Shown piece by piece: positions 16,773 through 24,452 of a stretch of DNA of 40,251 nt. The DNA is taken from assembly GCA_031279825.1 (NCBI GenBank), contig JAITHT010000024.1, positions 1 to 40,251 on the forward strand. Direction: 5' to 3'. The position numbers and the translations under genes are program-made. The DNA is from Desulfovibrio sp. (GTDB taxonomy: Bacteria > Desulfobacterota > Desulfovibrionia > Desulfovibrionales > Desulfovibrionaceae). Numbering within the stretch: position 1 is the stretch's first letter; every line of letters begins with the position of its first letter. The notes beneath the pieces were generated by a model, which saw only the letters and a list, made by a program, of their open reading frames with translations, was not told the origin of the DNA and did no database searches.

Positions 16773-17152
16773 GGCGAGTCCACCAGCAGCTTCGGCGTGG
16801 TCAATGTCGCTCCGTCATCCCGCAGCACAAGAGCAGTCTGGCCGATGCGCAGGGTGACGGCGCCGCCGGCGGGCGCATCCAGCAGATATTCGTGCCGTTG
16901 CCGGTCATACTCCAAAACCGCGCCGTCCTTGAAGAGCGTGCGGGAAATGTCCTCGGAGTCTCAAGGAGCGGGATGAGGGTCGCGGTACACGCTGCCCACC
17001 ACCACGCCCTGCTTGGTGTCACCGCAGGGACAGACAACCACCACATGTTCACCGGGTTCCGGGGTATGCCACGTCCTGTCTTGCCCGGCGCGTAGCGCGG
17101 CGAAAGGCAGCCAGCCGGTGGTGACATCGCCTATGATTGAAGACAAGCGCAC
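16760..17152 (-). pseudogene. phage baseplate assembly protein V remnant with in-frame stop
   Basis: On the minus strand the reading VTTGWLPFAALRAGQDRTW, PEPGEHVVVVCPCGD, GVVVGSVYRDPHPAP is typical of the gpV/gp45 baseplate spike family of contractile-tail phages. A TGA at 16963-16961 interrupts it; translation then continues in the same frame as DSEDISRTLFKDGAVLEYDR, DAPAGGAVTLRIGQTALVLR and TPKLLVDSP, again typical of the family. Both ends are missing: before about 17140 and after VDSP the similarity stops. No other phage genes are present nearby, so this is an isolated fragment of a lost prophage or tail-like element. Confidence 0.75.
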
Positions 17153-17232
17153 TATGCCACAAAGTCAAAGCTTAGGCAATTTCGTGACTACACTATCTAC
17201 TAAAAACCGGCAGAATATCAAACATACGGCGT

Positions 17233-17261
17233 TGACGCGGCCTATAGTTGCATATACACTT
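17233..17261 (+). promoter_or_regulatory. sigma-70-like promoter for the EmrA-like gene
   Basis: TTGACG (17233-17238) and TACACT (17256-17261) are separated by 17 bp and lie 54 bp before ATG 17315. The flanking sequence (17250-17280) is A/T-rich. The match is good but was found only by inspection. Confidence 0.45.
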
Positions 17262-17314
17262 ATATCGTCAAGTATACCCGACTTGAGCGCGCCGTCACAA
17301 TAAGGGAACACGCC

Positions 17315-18583
17315 ATGAGTGAACGACAGGGGCACACGCCTCCACACGATTCGCAGACGCAACGAGAATCCCTCCCTTCGCCGCCGTCTTCCTCTTCTTC
17401 CTCCACTGAAGTCTTCCATGCCGAGGCTTTCGCGCGCCGGCGGCGTTTCCGCCTGATCGGCGGCCTGTGTCTGTGCTTTTTTGTTATCGGTCTCCTTTGG
17501 CTTGGCTATTGGTTCTTTTTTCTACGTTTTGAAGAATCCACGGATGACGCGTATGTAGCCGGTAACCTTGTGCGGGTATCTCCTCTGGTTAATGGAAGCG
17601 TACGCGAGATTCTGGCGGACAATACGCAGGCCGTCACAGCGGGGCAGGTGCTGGTGCGCCTTGACAGTACTGACGCCGCGCTAGCGCTTGAGCGCGCTCG
17701 TTCTTCCCTGGCCGATACGGTACGCCAGATCCGAAGCCTTATGGCTGAATCAGAGCGTTTGGCAGCGGTTGTCCTATTGCGGCAAAAGGAATTGGATAAA
17801 GCCCGGGGAAATCTGGGCAGACGCATCAAAAGCAAAACCAGCTTAGCCGTCAGCGAAGAAGAGCTGAGTCATGCCCATGATAATGTAAGCATGGCTGAAA
17901 CGGCCCTCACGGTCGCCCGTCTGCAACTGCAGGTTAATCGTATGTTACTGCAGGACAAAGCTTTGCGGGAACAACCGCAGGTATTGTTGCGCGTCCAGAT
18001 GCTGCGTGAAGCGTGGCTTGCTTTCAAGCGTTGCGACATCCAAAGCCCGGTGGACGGCTACGTGGCCAAACGCAGTGTGCAGGTCGGCGCGTACGTGACC
18101 CCGGGAATGGCCCTTATGGCTGTGATCCCTCTTAATGAGATTTGGGTGGACGCCAATTTCAAGGAAGTGCAGATCGCCCGGATGCGTATCGGTCAGAAGG
18201 CTGTCATAGAGGCGGATGTATATGGCCGTTCCATTGCCTACAGAGGAGAAGTTTTCGGCTTTGCTGCCGGAACCGGCAGCGCTTTTTCCCTTCTGCCGCC
18301 GGAAAACGCCACAGGAAACTGGATCAAGGTGGTGCAGCGGGTACCTGTCAAGATATGTCTCTCTACAGAACAATTAGCCGCGGCTCCGCTTTTGATAGGA
18401 CTTTCTTGCAAAGTTGTCGTCGATGTCAGTGACGACAGGGGCAGCATGTTGGCCCCCTTGCCTGCACAGAATGCCGAGGCGGAACAAAAGCCTCTCTATA
18501 AAACCCTGGCTCTGGAGTACGATTTGAGCGAAGTTAACGAGGAAATAGAGAGGATTATCCTGAGTAATGCCGCGGGAAGCTAG
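17315..18583 (+). CDS. EmrA/HlyD-type membrane fusion protein
   Basis: The 422-residue product is an inner-membrane-anchored periplasmic adaptor of the EmrA type, which normally couples an MFS drug exporter (EmrB) or similar pump to TolC. A Ser/Pro-rich cytosolic N-terminus (1-45) is followed by one transmembrane helix (about 47-70), then the EmrA hallmark STDDAYVAG and NGSVREILADNTQAV, a lipoyl half-domain, a long coiled-coil hairpin (about 120-230), the second half-domain (IQSPVDGYVAKRSVQVGAYV) and a beta-barrel. GGGA lies 8 bases before ATG 17315. Oddly, no pump gene follows: the next gene is a nuclease on the other strand. The C-terminal 45 residues are an unusual charged extension. The partner pump must be encoded elsewhere. 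Confidence 0.88.
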   Translation: MSERQGHTPPHDSQTQRESLPSPPSSSSSSTEVFHAEAFARRRRFRLIGGLCLCFFVIGLLWLGYWFFFLRFEESTDDAYVAGNLVRVSPLVNGSVREILADNTQAVTAGQVLVRLDSTDAALALERARSSLADTVRQIRSLMAESERLAAVVLLRQKELDKARGNLGRRIKSKTSLAVSEEELSHAHDNVSMAETALTVARLQLQVNRMLLQDKALREQPQVLLRVQMLREAWLAFKRCDIQSPVDGYVAKRSVQVGAYVTPGMALMAVIPLNEIWVDANFKEVQIARMRIGQKAVIEADVYGRSIAYRGEVFGFAAGTGSAFSLLPPENATGNWIKVVQRVPVKICLSTEQLAAAPLLIGLSCKVVVDVSDDRGSMLAPLPAQNAEAEQKPLYKTLALEYDLSEVNEEIERIILSNAAGS

Positions 18584-18731
18584 TGTTTAGTTGCAGAAAT
18601 TTATATAAAAATGATAATTTTAACAAAAGAATGATTTAATGTCTTCTCTTTCCATTGACGTGGAACCGCGCAAAAAGTTTGGCGGCAAGGATTTTTCAGG
18701 GAATCCCCGCAATTTCACGTGTGCGATGCCC

Positions 18732-19250
18732 TCATGTGTGGAGACGGCGCCACCGCCAGGGAGGAACAGGCTTCTTATCCCGCCAGAGCCCTATTTTTTT
18801 GTTTCTGGCGGCGTTTTCCAGCGATTGCCAATAGCGGCAGCGCGCTGCCTTGCAATATCCCGAATACACCCAGGCATACCCCTGTTGCAGCAACTCCTCG
18901 TTCAATACGCGTCCATCGGCCAAAGTGACGATCGCCACCGAGCGGCCGTACTGATCCGTATCCATTTCTTCCAGCGAGACTTCGGCAAAAAGTACCAGAG
19001 AACGGGAGAAAACGGCCGCCTCCTTGCCCCATGCCTGAAGGGATTCCGGGCAATCAATGCCGTAAAGGCGGATTTTCCGCACCTCTCCTCCGGTGGTCAC
19101 AACGATCAGGGTATCTCCGTCAGCGACGGAAACAACTCTGCCCGGCAAGGAAAAACCGCCGAACAAGCTGGCCAGCACAAGAACAAGCCATACGAACAAT
19201 TTGTGCCGCCCGCGTGGGAGGAACGCCCGCCGCCGCCTACGCATCATCAT
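18732..19250 (-). CDS. staphylococcal-nuclease-like (thermonuclease) protein
   Basis: The product is an SNase-fold nuclease cutting DNA and/or RNA in a calcium-dependent way, probably exported or anchored by its N-terminus. Behind an Arg-rich start and a hydrophobic segment (LFVWLVLVLASLF), the SNase core shows VADGDTLIV, KIRLYGIDCPE (Arg, Asp and Glu of the active site) and QYGRSVA (second catalytic Arg), then NEELLQQGYAWVY. All key residues are in place, with Cys in the position of the Thr seen in the S. aureus enzyme. The start is uncertain: ATGs at 19280, 19250, 19247 and 19244 all overlap the end of the ABC-F gene; 19250 is chosen for its shorter overlap. It is the last gene of a four-gene minus-strand group. 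Confidence 0.87.
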   Translation of the reverse strand: MMMRRRRRAFLPRGRHKLFVWLVLVLASLFGGFSLPGRVVSVADGDTLIVVTTGGEVRKIRLYGIDCPESLQAWGKEAAVFSRSLVLFAEVSLEEMDTDQYGRSVAIVTLADGRVLNEELLQQGYAWVYSGYCKAARCRYWQSLENAARNKKIGLWRDKKPVPPWRWRRLHT

Positions 19251-21231
19251 TATCCGCCAAGGCCATTTTCTGCGCCTCATAAGGAATCAACGCCGCTTCA
19301 GCCTCGGTAAGCCGTTCGATCAAAAAATCGCCTTCCTTTTGCAGTGAAGAGAATTTTTTGAGTAATGCCGCAGATCTGCTTGAATCCGCGTACACTTGAG
19401 GATCCGCCAGCAAGGATTCAACAGCACTCTGTTCTTCAAGCACAGCACTGAGTTCGGCCTCAAGGCCGGCGTATGCATCCTGCAGCGGCTTCATTTGCCG
19501 ATAGAGCGCGTTGCGGGTTTCGGCCCGCTTGCGTTTCAGCCGTTTGAGTTCTTCTCGCGACAAAGCCGCAACGCGGTCGTTTTCACCGTATTCCCGCGCT
19601 AGAGCCGGAGAATCTTCCCGCAGGCGCGTTTTTTTACGGCTTTCCGTATATGCCTCAAATCCTCTTTCATAGACGGCAAGCCCCTCGGGAGAAAGCGCCC
19701 AGACTTGATCCGCGGCTTCGTTGATCAGGCGACGGTCGTGAGCTACCATAAGCAGTGTCCCCTGATAGGAGGCAAGGGCTTCCACAAGGGCTTCGCGACT
19801 TTCCAAATCCAAATGATTGGTGGGTTCGTCCAGAATCAGAAAATTACAGCGCGCCAGAAACAGCACGGACAGAAGCAGGCGGCTCTTTTCCCCGCCTGAC
19901 AGACTGCCCGCCGCACGGTCAAAATACTCCTGACCCAAGAGAAAAAGCCCGAGTACCGTCATGAGTTCCTCTTCCGTGACGCGAGGATCGGAAAGACGGC
20001 GGATTTCGCCGAGAACGCTACCGGAGGGGTTGAGCGTTTCAAGCTGATGCTGGCTGAAGTATCCCAAACGCACGCGCTGCCCCATGAATACTTGGCCGCT
20101 TTCCCGTTCGCTTCTGCCCGTGAGGAGCTTGAGCAGCGTCGATTTGCCGCAGCCGTTGGGCCCGACTAAAGCGATTTTTTGCCCCCGATACACGGTAAAG
20201 GAAAGCGCGTCCCACATACGTCGACCATCGGGAAAAACAAAACGGAGATCAACTGCGGCAAGTACCGTACGATCCGATTGAGGGGGAACCGGCCAACTGA
20301 AATCCAATTCCTTGCGCTTAGGCCCGGCTTGCAAATTTTCCAGCTCTTTTTCCAATTTTTTCGCCATCTTCTGGCGGGAAGCCGCCTGTCGGGCTTTGGA
20401 CGCCTTTGCTTTGAAGCGGCGGATAAAAACCATTTTCCTTTCTATTTCGTCCTGTACTCTGGCCGCTTCCCGGATGCGCTGCTCTTCCAGTTCCTCCTGC
20501 ATGGAAACAAACATGCTGAACGATCCTTTGCGAAACAGGGGTTTGCCGTTACCGCTGAAGTAAAGGATATGACTTCCGACCTTATCCATAAACACCCGAT
20601 CATGAACCACGAAAATCAGCACCCCCCGGTAATCAAGGAGAAAATCCTCAAGCCATTCGACGGCTTCCAGATCAAGATGATTGGTGGGCTCGTCAAGCAG
20701 GAGCACATCGGCACCGGCGGTAAGCACGCGGGCGAGTTTAGCCCGTTCTCGCCAGCCGCCGGAAAGTTCGCGCAGGGGCATATGCCATCTGTGCTCGGCA
20801 AAACCAAGGCCGGACAGCACTCCCTTAGCCCGGTGCTCCGGGTTGTAGCCGTATTTTTGCTCAAGGGCCGTCTGTCTGGCGGAAAGCGCTGCAATGGCCG
20901 CCTGATTTCTTGTGACGGCGGCCGCCTCCCATTCATTCCAAAAAGCATTCCAATCCGGCAATACATCAAGAACAAAGTGCAGCAGATGCTCGTTCAATTG
21001 CCCGTCGTCGAGTTCCTGTTCCACGTAACCCAGGCGGCTTTCGCGCGGCAGCAGTATTTTTCCCGCGTCGGGAGATTCTTTTCCCGCCAGGATTCTAAGA
21101 AAAGTGGATTTACCGCTGCCGTTGGGACCGCAGACGCAAAGGCGTACGCCGGATTGTACCTCAAGGGAAAAATCCGAAACAATATTTCGATCGCCAAAGG
21201 ATTTTGAAAGATTTTGCAGGGTAACGTTCAT
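19237..21231 (-). CDS. ABC-F family ATPase (Uup/YheS-like)
   Basis: The product (664 residues from ATG 21231) has two ABC ATPase domains in one chain and no membrane segment, the mark of the ABC-F family, which acts on ribosomes or in translation quality control rather than in transport. Domain 1: Walker A GPNGSGKST, signature LSGGWRERAKLARVL, Walker B LLLDEPTNHLD. Domain 2: GPNGCGKST, LSGGEKSRLLLSVLF, LILDEPTNHLD. A basic, Arg/Lys-rich linker with KASKARQAASRQK lies between the domains, and a C-terminal coiled coil follows (about the last 110 residues), as in Uup/YheS. The frame is open upstream to 21327, but MNVTLQNLSKSFGDRN is the standard beginning of domain 1, so the 21231 start is chosen. 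A 119-bp gap separates it from the HTH gene. Confidence 0.93.
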   Translation of the reverse strand: MNVTLQNLSKSFGDRNIVSDFSLEVQSGVRLCVCGPNGSGKSTFLRILAGKESPDAGKILLPRESRLGYVEQELDDGQLNEHLLHFVLDVLPDWNAFWNEWEAAAVTRNQAAIAALSARQTALEQKYGYNPEHRAKGVLSGLGFAEHRWHMPLRELSGGWRERAKLARVLTAGADVLLLDEPTNHLDLEAVEWLEDFLLDYRGVLIFVVHDRVFMDKVGSHILYFSGNGKPLFRKGSFSMFVSMQEELEEQRIREAARVQDEIERKMVFIRRFKAKASKARQAASRQKMAKKLEKELENLQAGPKRKELDFSWPVPPQSDRTVLAAVDLRFVFPDGRRMWDALSFTVYRGQKIALVGPNGCGKSTLLKLLTGRSERESGQVFMGQRVRLGYFSQHQLETLNPSGSVLGEIRRLSDPRVTEEELMTVLGLFLLGQEYFDRAAGSLSGGEKSRLLLSVLFLARCNFLILDEPTNHLDLESREALVEALASYQGTLLMVAHDRRLINEAADQVWALSPEGLAVYERGFEAYTESRKKTRLREDSPALAREYGENDRVAALSREELKRLKRKRAETRNALYRQMKPLQDAYAGLEAELSAVLEEQSAVESLLADPQVYADSSRSAALLKKFSSLQKEGDFLIERLTEAEAALIPYEAQKMALADNDDA

Positions 21232-21350
21232 GGAAATGCCTGGGGGGGTCACGTCCGGACGCCCGGCCGTCTCCATGGTCTGATCCGCGTGTCGCCCGAT
21301 GAATCGCGCGGAAATGCGAAGGAGCAAGGATAGAAAGAACGCTTCCCCGG

Positions 21351-22559
21351 TTACGCGCCGAAAGAGTCTATCACAGCGCAGATTTCCGCTGGATGCAGCG
21401 GATCGTCATTCTTTTTGAGCTGAAGGACCTCGGCCATGGTGCCACCTTTCGGCGAGGGCATCTCCATAAGCAACAAATGATAGGCGAGTTGGCCGGTATG
21501 TTGCTCAAGATGGAACCACCATCCCTGACCGTGGCGCTCCCAACGTAAGGTGAAATGATTGGGGGGGGTATAGCCGTAAATGAGCATTGCCTTAAGATCG
21601 TTAATGGAAAAACGTCCGCGTCCGCGTCCGCCGGCACTGACATAGTGCCCTTGCCCGGTGCGCACCACCAGGGGAAGGCTAAAGAAGTGACGGGGAGGCT
21701 CCGACTGGAGAGCATCGGCAAAACCGGAAACCGAATCTGCCCCCCGGCCGTTCAAGAAGTCCGAAGCATTGCTCTGCTTGCCGGCATGCGTTGCGCCGTG
21801 AAGAGAAATGACCTTAGGAGCAGGGGGGGGAGGCATCTCGAGCGCGAACGGGGCGCGGGACAAATTTTCCTGGCCGTCTTTTCGCACGGCGGAAGGCGCC
21901 GCGCCCGCAGTTTTTTCCACAAGCTGCGCGGCGGTGGCGAGAGCGTCGGCAGCGTCCTCTTTTGTCCAAGATTCCGCAGCACTGTCCCGCTGCCCCAAAA
22001 AACGGCCAAGCCTGTCAGCCAGAGAAGAAAGATTGTCGGCCAGATCCCTGGTAGTCGCGTCAAGGCGATCCAGGCGTTCTTCCAGGATCATCTCCCGTTC
22101 ACTGACGGCAGCAAGCTTCCTGCGACGCAGTTCCTCCGGATCGCGGCCGTTTGTGAAACCCAGTTCCTCAAGCAAGGATTCTATTCCCTGCATACGCGAC
22201 AGCAAGGCTTTTTGCTGCTGCGTCATGGCCACCATGCTTTTGGCCATATTACTGACGCCGGTGCTGATCTCCGGCGAGATTTCCAGGCTGTTTTTCCCCG
22301 AAATTTTGGGCTGCTCAGGGGATATCCAGGCAAATTCCTGAGCGAGCCGAGCGCGAACTTCTTTGACACTCATGCCGATCTCAAAAAAATCCCGAATGCG
22401 TGTACCCACAGCGGCGGCATCAGCAGTAAAGCGTATGGGTTTACCCTGAGTGAATACGGGGATGCATCCGGGGAATTTACGACGGTAGCTTTTCACCGTG
22501 GTTTCCGAGACGCCGAGCAGATCAGCCAGGGCTTTGTGAGTGAAGGTTTTCTCGCTCAT
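21351..22559 (-). CDS. MerR-like helix-turn-helix protein, function unknown
   Basis: The product (about 402 residues) begins with a MerR-type winged HTH: FTHKALADLLGVSETTVKSY, then PIRFTADAAAVGTRIRDF and MSVKEVRARL. A coiled-coil region (about 110-200, with EEERLDRLD-like heptads), a low-complexity Pro/Ala linker and a C-terminal folded segment follow (SINDLKAMLIYGYTPP, HFTLRWERHGQGWWFHLEQH). I do not recognise the C-terminal domain. DNA binding is likely; ligand and targets are unknown. The gene starts 8 bp after the M23 peptidase stop: AAGGA sits five bases before ATG 22559, favouring it over ATG 22565. Tight coupling to a cell-wall hydrolase gene suggests, but does not prove, a link to envelope regulation. 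Confidence 0.7.
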   Translation of the reverse strand: MSEKTFTHKALADLLGVSETTVKSYRRKFPGCIPVFTQGKPIRFTADAAAVGTRIRDFFEIGMSVKEVRARLAQEFAWISPEQPKISGKNSLEISPEISTGVSNMAKSMVAMTQQQKALLSRMQGIESLLEELGFTNGRDPEELRRRKLAAVSEREMILEERLDRLDATTRDLADNLSSLADRLGRFLGQRDSAAESWTKEDAADALATAAQLVEKTAGAAPSAVRKDGQENLSRAPFALEMPPPPAPKVISLHGATHAGKQSNASDFLNGRGADSVSGFADALQSEPPRHFFSLPLVVRTGQGHYVSAGGRGRGRFSINDLKAMLIYGYTPPNHFTLRWERHGQGWWFHLEQHTGQLAYHLLLMEMPSPKGGTMAEVLQLKKNDDPLHPAEICAVIDSFGA

Positions 22560-22567
22560 GGACATCC

Positions 22568-23890
22568 TTACTCAAGAGTATAGTCGGTCAGGGCTTTTTT
22601 TCCTTCCAGGTACAGGCGGCAAATATCCCGCGCCGCCGTGTATGCCTTCAGCATTTTGGCGGGTACGGATTCATCGCGCGGCGAAAGAACTTTTTCCGGA
22701 TTAATAAACTGCCCGTTTTTTTTCATGCGAAAGTCAAGATGCGGTCCGGTGGCATAGCCGGTGCTACCCACATAGCCGATGACCTCGCCCTGCTTGACCC
22801 CGCTGCCTTTTTGCAATTTTTTGGCGAATCCCGAAAGATGCAAATACATGGATTCGTAACCGTTGGCATGTTTTAAGGCAACATAATTACCCGCGCCGTT
22901 TCCCCAGCCGCGAAACGTCACGACGCCGCTGCCGATGGCCTTGACCGGCGTGCCGGTAGGCGCAGCGTAATCGACAGCGGGATGTGCTCTGATATCATGG
23001 AAAACCGGATGTTTGCGATGCATGCTAAAGCGGGAACTGATACGGGTAAACGCCAGAGGAGCCTTGAGAAAGGCTCGCTTGAGGCTGTCGCCCGCGGCAT
23101 TGAAGTAGGCGGCGTTGCCGAAGCTGTCTTTGTGGAGAAATGCCTCGAATATATTGCCTTTATTGATGAATTCCGCAGCAAGCAGCTTGCCGTAGCCTTT
23201 AGGTTCACCGTCGCGATAGCGCTTTTCCAGCAGTATCCGAAAACTGTCACCTGACTGTACGTCACGTATAAAGTTTATCTCCCATGCGAAAATATCCGCC
23301 AGACGCACCGCCAGAGCAGGGCTTTCCCCTATATCGGACATAGTTTCAAACAGACTGGAGACAATGCGTCCTTCCACTTTTGCAAGAAGAACCTCATAGG
23401 GTATGTTTTCCACTGTCGCTATCCAGCGAGAGTTTTCACGGCGCGCAATCAGTTGTTGATCCCTGTCTATCTCATATTCAAAACGGGAAAGAGTCTCTCC
23501 TTCCTGATACACGGCATAAGGTTGTCCGGCCCGGATCCGAGCCAAGGGGTAGACGTTTTTACATGCCTCGATCAGCGCCTGAATATCTTCTGCGGACAAC
23601 CATTCCTGCAGCAATGCCCCGGCGGTATCGCCAAAGGAGATAACGCCCCGGAGGACTTCCGGCGCTTCCACTGTTGCCGTTTTGTCCGTTTCGTCCTTTT
23701 TATCCGGTTCCGCCGTGCTGTCAGCCGTTTCCGGCGCAAGGGGCAAAAAATGCGTCTCCGAGACGGAAAATTCATAATAACATACTATGACAATGATAAA
23801 AACACCAATGATCACAGCGAAATAGCTTGCTATCTCTAACCAACGGGCAATAGTTCCCGGCTGCCGGGAGCGTGCTGTCTCTTTGATCAT
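22568..23890 (-). CDS. M23-family peptidoglycan DD-metalloendopeptidase
   Basis: The 440-residue product is a membrane-anchored periplasmic M23 (LytM) zinc peptidase that cuts peptide cross-links of peptidoglycan. One transmembrane helix (about 21-39, SYFAVIIGVFIIVIVCYY) is followed by a Glu/Lys/Thr-rich linker, a long OapA/LysM-like N-domain, and the catalytic LytM domain at about 290-405. Metal-site residues: H303xxxD307 in HPAVDYAAP, H351 in MYLHLSGF, and H384 in GPHLDF, with Asp in the second position of the HxH motif, a variation common in this subfamily. The family includes cell-division and stress-linked hydrolases. It is first in a minus-strand group with the HTH gene 2-8 bp downstream. 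Confidence 0.9.
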   Translation of the reverse strand: MIKETARSRQPGTIARWLEIASYFAVIIGVFIIVIVCYYEFSVSETHFLPLAPETADSTAEPDKKDETDKTATVEAPEVLRGVISFGDTAGALLQEWLSAEDIQALIEACKNVYPLARIRAGQPYAVYQEGETLSRFEYEIDRDQQLIARRENSRWIATVENIPYEVLLAKVEGRIVSSLFETMSDIGESPALAVRLADIFAWEINFIRDVQSGDSFRILLEKRYRDGEPKGYGKLLAAEFINKGNIFEAFLHKDSFGNAAYFNAAGDSLKRAFLKAPLAFTRISSRFSMHRKHPVFHDIRAHPAVDYAAPTGTPVKAIGSGVVTFRGWGNGAGNYVALKHANGYESMYLHLSGFAKKLQKGSGVKQGEVIGYVGSTGYATGPHLDFRMKKNGQFINPEKVLSPRDESVPAKMLKAYTAARDICRLYLEGKKALTDYTLE

Positions 23891-24039
23891 AGGCTACGTA
23901 AAAAGTGCATGTTCATGGCAGGTTGCTTAAAACAGGCATGAAAGATTCAGAAGGTGTTTCATACATCGCCGCTTTGGCTACTCACGAGGGTTCCCACACT
24001 CAAAACGTGACTTTCGACCAACTACAAGTGATTTCACAA

Positions 24040-24056
24040 ATAGGCCAATGGCCTAT
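24040..24056. promoter_or_regulatory. perfect 17-bp palindrome, possible operator
   Basis: ATAGGCCA and TGGCCTAT flank a single central A. It lies 150 bp upstream of the M23 peptidase start, inside a 562-bp gap (23891-24452) that has no convincing gene. Such a compact dyad resembles a repressor site, but no consensus promoter was identified next to it. Confidence 0.3.
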
Positions 24057-24072
24057 GTATGAGGATCGCTTC

Positions 24073-24135
24073 GCCGAAAAACGCGGTTTTCGGCTTGCTC
24101 ACGCCGCTTGTGGCGGCGCGTCGGACTTTCGTCCG
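24073..24135. repeat. three adjacent hairpins, related to 6491-6543
   Basis: Stems are GCCGAAAA/TTTTCGGC (24073-24094), CGCCGC/GCGGCG (24102-24118) and CGGAC/GTCCG (24122-24135). The first two echo the order and partial sequence of the hairpin pair at 6491-6543, and a repeat copy likewise follows within about 60 bp. Confidence 0.5.
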
Positions 24136-24190
24136 GCGTTAGAAGCCATTCCATAGTGAATTATAAAATGACTTCTAAAGAAAATACTTT

Positions 24191-24293
24191 GTCAACCGGC
24201 AGCGTAAGCGTCGGTTGCGCGCACGAGGAGTGGACGAAAATTGTTTCCGCCGTCAACGACGAGAGCGTCGTCTCAAAAGCAACGTACTAAAGT
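24191..24293 (-). repeat. dispersed intergenic repeat, copy 2
   Basis: The reverse complement runs TTTTGAGACGACGCTCTCGT, then GACGGCGGAAACAATTTTCG and CACTCCTCGTGCGCGCAACC, ending CTGCCGGTTGAC. It aligns with copy 1 nearly end to end with scattered substitutions. The orientation is opposite to copy 1. It lies 160 bp past the end of tsaB. Between 24294 and 24452 I see no gene. Confidence 0.65.
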
Positions 24294-24452
24294 ATACTGA
24301 AAAACCGCCTATTATCAAAGCGGAATATTCGGGAATATTTCGAGGCACCGACCAAGCGGCACATTTTGCGCCGTAGCAATCAACGCTTTCAATAGTCGTT
24401 GCACAGCAAAAAAATGTCCGAAATCCTCAATCATATGTATAGGAACGTTCCA

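Noticed and set aside
6436..18599. Similar 20-base sequences CTAGTGTCTAATTGCAAAAA (6436) and CTAGTGTTTAGTTGCAGAAA (18580)
   Set aside because: 17 of 20 bases match but the similarity does not extend, and no inverted partner is present; probably chance or a very old IS end.
19237..21231. ABC protein as the missing type I secretion ATPase for the adhesin
   Set aside because: It has two fused ATPase domains and no transmembrane segment, which is ABC-F and not an exporter.
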